From: Burkholderia sp. Leaf177 | Lineage (GTDB): Bacteria > Pseudomonadota > Gammaproteobacteria > Burkholderiales > Burkholderiaceae | Reading direction: 5' to 3' | DNA: 64,000 bases | Assembly (NCBI RefSeq): GCF_001424345.1 | Contig: NZ_LMPF01000025.1 | Coordinates: 264,391 to 328,390, forward strand | In this document: one piece after another, positions 16,774-23,996 of the stretch | Layout: each line of letters begins with the position of its first letter | Position numbering within the stretch: the stretch's first letter is position 1 | Translations under genes and position numbers: made by a program | The notes under the pieces: generated by a model | Databases searched by the model: none | What the model saw: only the letters and a program-made list of their open reading frames with translations | Told to the model about the DNA's origin: nothing

Positions 16774-18017
16774 CAGCTTTTGAGCCCGCTGGCGAAGGCC
16801 TTTTGTGCGTCCTCGACCGACTGGTTCTTGTTCCAGAAGTTGGTGATGACGTCCTGCAACGCACCGTTGATATCCGGCGGCGTCAGCATTTCCGGGTTCG
16901 GCAACTGCCGAGTCTTGTCCTTCATGATCGCAATGCCCATCTTCGCGCACATGTCGAGGCTCGAATCATCGATGTCCGAACGAATCGGAATCGAGCCCTT
17001 CTTCGCGCTGAACGCAACCTGCGCGGCCGGCGACGTCATGACGGTCGCCAGAAGTTTCTGCGCCTTGATTGCATTGGCGTCGTCGGTCTTGGGAAACACG
17101 AAGGCATCGCCCGCCACCAGATACGGTGAATGCGGACCAAAGCCCGGGAAGCAGCCGAAGTCCTTGCCGGCCGATTGTTTCGCCGCGACGAACTCGCCCT
17201 TCGCCCAGTCGCCCATGATCTGAACGCCGGCCTTGCCCGAGATCACGAGCGCCGTTGCGTCGTTCCAGTTGCGTCCAGGCGAACCCGGATCGATGTAGTT
17301 ATGCAGCCGCTTGAACTGCGTCAGCACATTTTTGAAAGCAGCGGATTTGACTGCGTTCACATCGCGATCGCGATAGATCTTCAAATACAGATCGGGGCCG
17401 CCGACATCGGCGAATACGGCGTCGAACGTGATTTTCTCCTGCCATGCCTGGCCGCCGAGCGCGAGCGGGATCACGCCGGCCGCCTTCAGCTTGTCGAGGT
17501 CCGCGATGAATTCATCGTAAGTGGCGGGCTCTTTCGTGATGCCGGCTTTCTGGAACGCCGGCTTCGAATAGAAGAACCACGCGGGCATATGGATATCGAC
17601 GGGCGCCGCGTAGTAGTGACCATTCGATTTGATGCTCTCGATGATCGATGGCGGAAAGGTCTTGTCCCAGTTCTCTTTCGCGGCGACGTCGTCCACGTTG
17701 TTCAGCAAACCCTGGTCGATGATGTCGTGGAATTGCTTGGATGTATTGAACTGTGCAGCGGTCGGCGGATCGCCGCCCATGATGCGGTTCAGCGCGGTCG
17801 AGCGCGCCTGGTCGGCGCCGGCCACCGCGTTGTCGACCCACAGACCGCCGGCCTTGTTGTAGGCATCGGCGAATTGCTTGATGGCGGCGGATTCACCGCC
17901 CGACGTCCACCAGTGAATCACGGTGGCTTTCAACGGATCGGCGTGCGCCGCGCTCGTGGCGGCAACGGCCGCAACCGCGGCAATCACACCGACAACCAGT
18001 TTCTTCATGCAGTTCAT
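16773..18017 (-). CDS. sugar ABC transporter substrate-binding protein (CUT1)
   Basis: Periplasmic sugar receptor, 414 residues. The start at 18017 has GGAGGAG just upstream; a second ATG lies three codons in. The signal peptide is KKLVVGVIAAVAAVAATSAA, cut at HA-DP. The mature part reads ATVIHWWTSGGESAAIKQFADAYNKAGG, GGDPPTAAQFNTSKQ, MPAWFFYSKPAFQKAGI and GDWAKGEFVAAKQSAGKDFG, typical of glucose/cellobiose-type family 1 receptors. Placement directly behind a GH1 beta-glucosidase points to a beta-glucoside or glucose ligand. The gene is 70 bp from the glucosidase stop. Confidence 0.9.
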   Translation of the reverse strand: MNCMKKLVVGVIAAVAAVAATSAAHADPLKATVIHWWTSGGESAAIKQFADAYNKAGGLWVDNAVAGADQARSTALNRIMGGDPPTAAQFNTSKQFHDIIDQGLLNNVDDVAAKENWDKTFPPSIIESIKSNGHYYAAPVDIHMPAWFFYSKPAFQKAGITKEPATYDEFIADLDKLKAAGVIPLALGGQAWQEKITFDAVFADVGGPDLYLKIYRDRDVNAVKSAAFKNVLTQFKRLHNYIDPGSPGRNWNDATALVISGKAGVQIMGDWAKGEFVAAKQSAGKDFGCFPGFGPHSPYLVAGDAFVFPKTDDANAIKAQKLLATVMTSPAAQVAFSAKKGSIPIRSDIDDSSLDMCAKMGIAIMKDKTRQLPNPEMLTPPDINGALQDVITNFWNKNQSVEDAQKAFASGLKS

Positions 18018-18087
18018 TGAGTCTCCTCCGGGCTGTCTCGCCCATGTGGTCCAACGGAATCAGCACTGATGCGTAGAATAGGTTCAG

Positions 18088-19467
18088 CTATGCGCGGGCG
18101 TTACGTTCCTCGAGAAATTTCGCGACCAGTTCGGCGCTGCGTTTGAACGTGCGCTTTTGCGTCTTGTAGTCCACATGAACCACGCCGAAACGACGCTCGT
18201 AGCCAAAAGCCCATTCGAAGTTGTCCATCAGCGACCAGATGAAATAACCGCGTACGTCCACGCCCGCCTTGATCGCGCTGTCCACAGCCGCAAGATGGCG
18301 CTTGAGGAAAGAGATGCGTTGTTCATCGTTCACGCGGCCATCGACTACTTTGTCGTCCGACGCCATGCCGTTTTCGGTGATGTAAATGGGCGGCAATTGC
18401 GGATACGTCTTGTGGAATCCGATCAGCAGGTCGCGCAAGCCATCGGGATAAACCTCCCAACCCATTTGCGTGCGTTCCACGCCGTCCAGCGTCACTTCCG
18501 TGAAACCATGCGCGCCATCGCTTTTAACGTTGGTACGGAAGTAATAGTTGATACCGAGAAAATCCAGCGGCGCGCCGATCGTCTCCATGTCGCCATCGAG
18601 AATTAGCGGTTCAGTGCCCGGCCACAACTCGAAAAGATCCTTGGGATAGGCCTTCTTCAATAGCGGATCGAGGATCCACGCGTTGTGCTGGACTTCGAAC
18701 AGATGAGCGGCGTGCGTGTCGGCCGCGCTGTCGGTTTCAGGCGAGCTCTTGCCCACGTTCGCGACAATGCCCTTCAGCGAGCCGGGATCGTTCGCGCGCA
18801 GCACCTCGACGGCCTTGCCGTGCGCGAGCAGCAGATGGTGCATTGCTTGCGTGGCGTAACGGCCGTTGGCCAGACCCGGCGCGTGATGTCCGTTGCCGTA
18901 GCCGAGGAATGCCGAGCACCACGGTTCGTTGAGCGTGGCCCAGGCATCGACCTGGCCTTTCAGCTCGCGGCTCATCAAGTCAGCGTATTCCGCGAACCGA
19001 TAAACAATGTCGCGATTCAACCAGCCGCCACGGTCTTCAAGATACTGCGGCAAGTCCCAGTGATACAGCGTGACGAAGACCTTGAGTCCCTTCTCTTTGA
19101 GGCGCCCGACGAGCTTCTTGTAGAAATCGATGCCCTTCTGGTTCGGCCGCCCGGCTTCGTCCATCACGCGCGGCCACGCAATCGAAAGACGATAACCATC
19201 GACGTTCAGCGCCGACAGCAAATCAAGATCCGATTCCCATCGATGATAGTGGTCGCACGCCACCGCGCCGGTGTCGCCGGCGAGCACTTTTCCGGGCGTG
19301 GCGGAGAATGTGTCCCAGATCGATGGGAGGCGCCCGTCTTCATCGACTGCGCCTTCGATCTGATACGACGCGGTCGCCGCGCCAAGCAGGAAATCGCGTC
19401 GCCAGAGGGCGGAATCGGCGGGTGGGGAAAACGGATCGGCGGAAACAACGGAGGCGTCGAGTGCCAC
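18088..19467 (-). CDS. GH1 beta-glucosidase
   Basis: Cytoplasmic family 1 glycoside hydrolase that would split imported beta-glucosides such as cellobiose. The start is a GTG at 19467 with AGGAG eight bases upstream, giving 459 residues, the normal GH1 length; the reading frame extends about 300 bases further but through the operator region. GH1 marks are FLLGAATASYQIEGA near the N-terminus, the acid/base glutamate in TLNEPW, the nucleophile glutamate in YITENGMA, and GYFIWSLMDNFEWAFGYERRFG near the end. No signal peptide. It is the first gene of the operon, which also encodes its importer and repressor. Confidence 0.94.
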   Translation of the reverse strand: MALDASVVSADPFSPPADSALWRRDFLLGAATASYQIEGAVDEDGRLPSIWDTFSATPGKVLAGDTGAVACDHYHRWESDLDLLSALNVDGYRLSIAWPRVMDEAGRPNQKGIDFYKKLVGRLKEKGLKVFVTLYHWDLPQYLEDRGGWLNRDIVYRFAEYADLMSRELKGQVDAWATLNEPWCSAFLGYGNGHHAPGLANGRYATQAMHHLLLAHGKAVEVLRANDPGSLKGIVANVGKSSPETDSAADTHAAHLFEVQHNAWILDPLLKKAYPKDLFELWPGTEPLILDGDMETIGAPLDFLGINYYFRTNVKSDGAHGFTEVTLDGVERTQMGWEVYPDGLRDLLIGFHKTYPQLPPIYITENGMASDDKVVDGRVNDEQRISFLKRHLAAVDSAIKAGVDVRGYFIWSLMDNFEWAFGYERRFGVVHVDYKTQKRTFKRSAELVAKFLEERNARA

Positions 19468-19491
19468 GGAAACTCCTGTAGATCGGTGGAG

Positions 19492-19515
19492 TGGAAGCGC
19501 TTCCACAAGCGCTTG
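19492..19515. promoter_or_regulatory. tandem LacI-type operators of the beta-glucosidase operon
   Basis: Perfect 14-bp palindrome TGGAAGCGCTTCCA (19492-19505) abutting a second perfect palindrome CAAGCGCTTG (19506-19515). Both share the core AAGCGCTT, the CG-centred pattern recognised by LacI/GalR-family proteins. They lie 25-48 bp upstream of the glucosidase GTG, on the leftward transcript. A weak promoter can be read on the minus strand further upstream (TTGTCC about 18 bp from TATCGT). Confidence 0.82.
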
Positions 19516-19660
19516 CGAACGATAGCAGCGCCGATTAAACAGGGACAATCCGGGTTTGTATGGATGCGGGAATGGTGCGGAGGGAGTGGTCGGCGGATGA
19601 CTTGGGAGCGTGGGCGGCAGCCGTAAAACGTGGCTGGAAACAGCCGCGCTCACATAAAAA

Positions 19661-20026
19661 TCAGAGTGTGTAGGGCACACGCACGCCGGGATGGTCCGGC
19701 GAAAAATCCTTGGTATTACGCGAAACCAGCAGCAGCGAATGCGACTGCGCGGACGCCCAGACAATCGCATCGGGAAGTTTCACGCGATGCTTCTGGCGTA
19801 GCTCCACTGCCCTGGCTGCGATCTTTTCATCGATGGCGATAACACGAAACGTATTGAGCCACGCACGAAGCTTCGACTCGCTCGCAGGCGTGGCGCCAAC
19901 CATGATCTCCATCCACGTGATCAGGCTGATTGCCCGCGACTCGTAACGTGTCATTTCGTTCTTGGCGGTTTCGATTCCGTTGAGGTAATCGATGAGGATG
20001 CAGGTATCGAAGAGCGCGTTCACCAT
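19661..20026 (-). CDS. PIN-domain ribonuclease toxin (VapC-like)
   Basis: Toxin of a type II pair, 121 residues from the ATG at 20026. The PIN active-site acids are visible: FDTCILIDYLNG (two Asp), the Glu of ISLITWMEIMVG, and LPDAIVWASAQ; the end TKDFSPDHPGVRVPY is typical of VapC. The family cleaves RNA with Mg2+. The start overlaps the antitoxin stop by 7 bp; the frame reaches further upstream but only over the antitoxin gene. Confidence 0.88.
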   Translation of the reverse strand: MVNALFDTCILIDYLNGIETAKNEMTRYESRAISLITWMEIMVGATPASESKLRAWLNTFRVIAIDEKIAARAVELRQKHRVKLPDAIVWASAQSHSLLLVSRNTKDFSPDHPGVRVPYTL

Positions 20027-20238
20027 TCCGAACGTAACCCTTCCTGATAATCCAGACCATCGATCTCCCGGCTCTCCCACAGACCAAAAACGTCCGCTGC
20101 CAACGCGGGTTTGCGCTGCGCAATGTATAGGTCGAGCGCGTCGCGAATGACCGCGGCCCGGGCACGTTTGTCCACCTCGGCAATTTGCGTGATTTCGCTT
20201 AATTGGGCGTCAGTCAGGTCGACGAGAATTCGGCTCAT
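20020..20238 (-). CDS. ribbon-helix-helix antitoxin of the PIN toxin (VapB-like)
   Basis: Antitoxin, 72 residues from the ATG at 20238 (MSRILVDLTDAQLSEITQIA). It has the CopG/RHH pattern: a short beta strand RILVDLT then two helices (QLSEITQIAEVDKRARAAVIRDALDLYI). The C-terminal DVFGLWESREIDGLDYQEGLRSEW is the likely toxin-neutralising arm. An upstream in-frame ATG at 20265 lies inside the operator, so the shorter start is preferred. Confidence 0.85.
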   Translation of the reverse strand: MSRILVDLTDAQLSEITQIAEVDKRARAAVIRDALDLYIAQRKPALAADVFGLWESREIDGLDYQEGLRSEW

Positions 20239-20248
20239 GGCAATCTCT

Positions 20249-20272
20249 ATATACGATATCAGCATCGTATAT
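20249..20272. promoter_or_regulatory. candidate VapB operator
   Basis: Perfect 9-bp inverted repeat ATATACGAT (20249-20257) / ATCGTATAT (20264-20272), 6-bp spacer. On the minus strand a TTGCCG and a TACGAT box 17 bp apart can be read, the latter inside the repeat, so an antitoxin bound here would block RNA polymerase. The half-site ATATACG is the same heptamer found, in the opposite arrangement, at the other toxin-antitoxin locus (4448-4454). Confidence 0.65.
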
Positions 20273-20317
20273 CATTTATTGCGCATCGGCAAAACTGGAT
20301 ACGCTTCCGCTCTGTAC

Positions 20318-21511
20318 TTACCCCGCACACGCCACAGGTATCCGCGCGACAAATCGCGTCCCCGCTTCCGCCGATGAACTCACGGACAACAAACCGCCAT
20401 GCGCCTTCACGATCTGCGAGCAGATGTAGAGGCCGAGCCCAAGACCACCGCCCGGCTGGCTCGTCGCGGGACGCCAATACGGTTCGAATACCTTTTGCAG
20501 GTCCTCCAGCACGATTGGCGACCCTGAATTCGAAACGGTGATCATCAGCTCATCGCCGTCCACGCGGGCATCGACGAGAACGGGCCGGTCCGGCGCGCCG
20601 TGATGCAGCGCGTTGGCAAGCAGGTTCGACAACAACTGCTGCAATCGGCCACGGTCGCAGTCGATGCTGCGGTTCACCTCGATCTGATCCAGCACGACGC
20701 GCCCGGGATTCGCTTCGCGCAATTCCGCGACGATATCGGCGAGCGCATCGGCCATGTCGCTGACAGGCGCGAGCGTCATGCCCAGCCCGCCGCCGAGCCG
20801 GCCGCGCGCGAAGTCGAGCACGTCGTCGATCAGCCGCGACATGCGCCGGGTGGTCGTGCGCAGGCGGGTGCCAAGCGACACGAGGCCCGCGTCGTCGCGG
20901 CGCGTCAGCAGTTCCGCCGTTGCACCCACGGCGGCCAGCGGATTGCGTAGATCGTGACCCAGCACCGCGATGAACTGCTCCCGCAACTCGGCCGTCGCCC
21001 GTTCGTCCAGCAGCGCGGCTTCGGTCGCCGAGCGCTCGCGTTCGCTATCGAGTTGCAGTGCGATCAGCTCGGCGAAAAGCGTGAACATGGTCAGCGTGCG
21101 GTTATCGGACACGACCGCCGGACGCGGATCGATTGCGCACAGATTGCCGAAATATTCGCCGTTGGGCAGGATGATCGGCACCGATATATAACTTTCGATG
21201 TTATAGATGCGCGGCGTGTGGTGATTTTTGTAGACCGGATCGACGCTGGCGTGATCGACGACAATCGGCACGCGCTGCGCACGGGATTCGCTGCAAAGCG
21301 TGGTGTGGAGATCGAGCTGGCCGCCGGCCACGAGCCCGAAGTCGATGTTGTCCTGTACCGCGCACGCGGTCCACGTGCCCTCGGTGACGCGCGCGACCGC
21401 CGCGAACCCGAGCCCGGTGTTCTTGCAGATGACGCGCAAGATGGAGGGCACCGCGCCGATGCGCGCAACCGCCGCCACGTCGCGGGCGATATCGTCGTCG
21501 TTGTCGCTCAT
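20318..21511 (-). CDS. GAF-domain sensor histidine kinase, divergent from kaiC
   Basis: Cytoplasmic sensor kinase, 397 residues, no membrane segment. Residues about 15-155 are a GAF domain (ICKNTGLGFAAVARVTEGTW, VPIVVDHASVDPVYKNHHTPR, SYISVPIILPNGEYFGNLCAIDP). HisKA follows with the phospho-acceptor His186 in FIAVLGHDLRNPLAAVGA. HATPase_c has LQQLLSNLLANALHHG (N box) and GGGLGLGLYICSQIVKAHGG (G box). It has no receiver domain. It is read away from kaiC across a 334-bp gap, so it may share control with the Kai module and act as an input or output kinase; that is inference. Confidence 0.88.
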   Translation of the reverse strand: MSDNDDDIARDVAAVARIGAVPSILRVICKNTGLGFAAVARVTEGTWTACAVQDNIDFGLVAGGQLDLHTTLCSESRAQRVPIVVDHASVDPVYKNHHTPRIYNIESYISVPIILPNGEYFGNLCAIDPRPAVVSDNRTLTMFTLFAELIALQLDSERERSATEAALLDERATAELREQFIAVLGHDLRNPLAAVGATAELLTRRDDAGLVSLGTRLRTTTRRMSRLIDDVLDFARGRLGGGLGMTLAPVSDMADALADIVAELREANPGRVVLDQIEVNRSIDCDRGRLQQLLSNLLANALHHGAPDRPVLVDARVDGDELMITVSNSGSPIVLEDLQKVFEPYWRPATSQPGGGLGLGLYICSQIVKAHGGLLSVSSSAEAGTRFVARIPVACAG

Positions 21512-21845
21512 GGGCGCGTGCAGGAATAAAAAAGGTTTTTCATTAGAGGTGAGATTTTAGCTTGAAGCACCGTAGTCCAACGCACCAGCGAGTCAGGATT
21601 GTGCGGCGGGCCACAAAATTGCGTTCATCGGCACGTTGTATTCTGCAGGCCGCCGGGATTGTTGCTATTTTCCGCGGGGTTACGGCTTTGCCATGAGCAT
21701 GAACAGAACGGGACCGGACGGCATGGAACGCAAAATATGCCGCTCAGTCATGCAATGTGCTTGACACAGTACAACATGTAGCGCCGAGCGGTCTGAATCC
21801 AAACCCGAAGATGTTCCCGCACCTAAATTTCTACGAAGAACAACG
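21512..21845. other. intergenic region between the GAF kinase and kaiC
   Basis: This 334-bp divergent gap should contain the promoters of the GAF kinase and the kaiC operon. A lone TTGACA at 21761-21766 is present on the + strand but no acceptable -10 follows at 16-18 bp. A 60-codon frame at 21599-21781 has no coding character. Confidence 0.4.
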
Positions 21846-23528
21846 ATGACCGGAGCAGTTCTTTTCAAGTCGCCCACAGGCATCCCGGGTTTCGACGACG
21901 TGACCCTCGGCGGTTTGCCCCTCGGCCGCCCGACGCTGATGTGCGGCGCCGCCGGATGCGGCAAGACGCTATTCGCCATGACCTATCTTGCCGAAGGCGT
22001 CCTGAAGTACGGCGAACACGGCGTTCTGGTCAGCTTCGAGGAATCGGCGGCGGATCTCGCGGCCAACGTTGCGTCGCTCGGTTATGACGTCAACGCGTTG
22101 ATCGAAGAGAAAAAACTTGCCATCGATCACGTCAGGATCGACCCGACTGTCATCGAGGAAACCGGCGAATACGATCTGGAAGGCCTGTTCGTGCGCCTCG
22201 ATTTCGCCATCAGGAGCGTGAACGCCAAGCGAGTCGTGCTCGACACACTCGAAGCGCTGTTTGCAACCTTTCCGAACCCGGACTTGCTGCGCGCGGAATT
22301 GCGGCGCCTGTTCGACTGGCTGAAGGAACGCGGTGTCACGGCAATCGTCACGGCGGAACGCGGCGCGGGCGGCCCGGGCCAGCTTACGCGCCATGGCATC
22401 GAAGAATACGTGTCCGACTGCGTGATCCTGCTCGACAACCGCGTTGAAAACCAGGTCAGCACGCGGCGCTTGAGGATCGTCAAATATCGCGGGTCGGCGC
22501 ACGGGACGAACGAATACCCCTTTCTCATCGATACCACCGGCATCAGCGTCCTGCCCATCACATCGGCGGGTCTGTCGCACATCACGTCGAACGAAACCAC
22601 GTCCACGGGAATCGACGATCTCGACGCCATGCTGGGCGCCGGCGGCTATTTCGTCGGGTCGAGCGTGCTCGTATCGGGGCTCGCCGGAACCGGCAAGACG
22701 ACCTTCGCAGCCAAGTTCGTGGAAGCACGCTGCGCGCTCGGCGAGCGAACGCTTTGGTTCGCGTTCGAGGAATCGCCGGAGCAGATCGCGCGGAACATGC
22801 GCTCGGTGGGCGTGGAACTTGCGCAATACCTGGGAGGTTTGCTCAGGATCGAATCGACGCGACCCAGCTTTTTCGGCCTCGAAATGCATCTGGCGCGCAT
22901 GGCCCGGGAAATCGGCGAGTTCAAACCGACTGCCGTAGTTATCGATCCGATCTCGTCGCTGCGCGGCGTTGAATCCGAGGTGCACGCCACGTTGCTGCGG
23001 CTCGTGGACCTGCTGAAGGCGCATGGCATCACCGCAGTCTTTACCAGTTTGACGAGCACCGATCAGGCATCGAGCATCAATGACCGCAGCATTTCGTCGC
23101 TGATGGACACATGGATTTCGCTGTCGCATGTGGAAACGAACGGCGAGCGCAACCGGCTCGTGTACGTGCTGAAATCGCGCGGCATGGATCACTCCAATCA
23201 GGTACGCGAATATGAAATCAGCAAGGAAGGAATCGCCATGGTGCCGGCCTACGTGGGCGCGCGCGGCGTGCTGACCGGATCGGCGCGGCTCGCGCAGGAA
23301 GTGCAGGAACGCGATGAACTCGTCGCGCGGGAAGAAGCCGTGCAGCAGAAAATGCGCGAGCTTGCACGGCGGCGCAAGGTGGTCGAGTTGCAAGTTGCTG
23401 AACTGCAATCGACGCTGGAAGCAGAAGCCACCGACCTCGAGGCATTGATCGCGCAACGCGACGAACACCAACGCACCCGCGACGCTGACCGCGTCGACAT
23501 GGCTCGCATCAGGCGGTCAAAACAATGA
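21846..23528 (+). CDS. kaiC: KaiC-family clock ATPase with C-terminal coiled coil
   Basis: Double RecA-fold ATPase/autokinase, 560 residues. CI domain: Walker A GAAGCGKT (34-41), catalytic glutamates FEES (E65-E66). CII domain: Walker A GLAGTGKTT (278-286), FEES (E308-E309). The CII phospho-site region reads RSISSLMDTWISL, so Ser417-Ser418 align with the Ser-Thr autophosphorylation pair of cyanobacterial KaiC. After about residue 479 comes a 70-residue heptad-rich coiled coil (EVQERDELVAREEAVQQKMR onward) rather than the short cyanobacterial A-loop tail; a related extension in Rhodobacter sphaeroides KaiC forms a dodecamer and makes KaiA unnecessary. kaiB follows 112 bp downstream; there is no kaiA. 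Confidence 0.93.
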   Translation: MTGAVLFKSPTGIPGFDDVTLGGLPLGRPTLMCGAAGCGKTLFAMTYLAEGVLKYGEHGVLVSFEESAADLAANVASLGYDVNALIEEKKLAIDHVRIDPTVIEETGEYDLEGLFVRLDFAIRSVNAKRVVLDTLEALFATFPNPDLLRAELRRLFDWLKERGVTAIVTAERGAGGPGQLTRHGIEEYVSDCVILLDNRVENQVSTRRLRIVKYRGSAHGTNEYPFLIDTTGISVLPITSAGLSHITSNETTSTGIDDLDAMLGAGGYFVGSSVLVSGLAGTGKTTFAAKFVEARCALGERTLWFAFEESPEQIARNMRSVGVELAQYLGGLLRIESTRPSFFGLEMHLARMAREIGEFKPTAVVIDPISSLRGVESEVHATLLRLVDLLKAHGITAVFTSLTSTDQASSINDRSISSLMDTWISLSHVETNGERNRLVYVLKSRGMDHSNQVREYEISKEGIAMVPAYVGARGVLTGSARLAQEVQERDELVAREEAVQQKMRELARRRKVVELQVAELQSTLEAEATDLEALIAQRDEHQRTRDADRVDMARIRRSKQ

Positions 23529-23640
23529 CCAGTCACAAATCGTATTTGCTCTGCTTGCCCGGGCCGTTCAGGAAAATCATCGGGGTTCGTTTCGATTTTG
23601 AAGCCGCACTCGCCGGGCGCTTTCGCTCCGGGATTCAATC

Positions 23641-23991
23641 ATGAGCGCCCAACCCGTGGACGTGGACAGCGGGCTTTCGTCGCAGGAGCAGCCTTCTGAT
23701 CTGCTCGTGCTGCGGCTCTACGTAACCGGAAACACGCACAGGTCCACGCGCGCCGTGGAAAACGCCCGGCGCCTGCTCGAAAGCGTGGCGGCAGGACGCT
23801 TCAAGCTTGAAGTCATCGATATCTATTTGCATCCTGAAGCTGCCATCGCCGCGCAGATCATCGCTGCACCGACGCTGGTGAAGCTCAATCCCGGACCGCT
23901 GCGGCGAGTGATCGGCGACTTGTCGGATTCGGACAAGGTTATCGCCGCGCTCGGCCTGAACGCGCTCGAACGCTTTTTCTCCAAACCCTGA
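23641..23991 (+). CDS. kaiB: KaiB clock protein
   Basis: Small partner of KaiC that binds the CI ring after switching from a tetramer fold to a thioredoxin-like fold. The 116-residue protein has about 20 extra N-terminal residues, then the KaiB core LRLYVTGNTHRSTRAVENARRLL, LEVIDIYLHPEAA, IIAAPTLVKLNPGPLRRVIGDLSD, which matches cyanobacterial KaiB closely including the APTL and RRxIGDLSD segments. The stop is 5 bp before the hybrid kinase ATG, so kaiB and that kinase are almost certainly co-transcribed. Confidence 0.94.
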   Translation: MSAQPVDVDSGLSSQEQPSDLLVLRLYVTGNTHRSTRAVENARRLLESVAAGRFKLEVIDIYLHPEAAIAAQIIAAPTLVKLNPGPLRRVIGDLSDSDKVIAALGLNALERFFSKP

Positions 23992-23996
23992 CGCGC

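Noticed and set aside
21761..21766. TTGACA as kaiC promoter
   Set aside because: No acceptable -10 at 16-18 bp downstream; kept only as a remark.
21599..21781. 60-codon frame between the GAF kinase and kaiC
   Set aside because: No ribosome site, no family sequence, Cys/His/Arg composition unlike neighbours.
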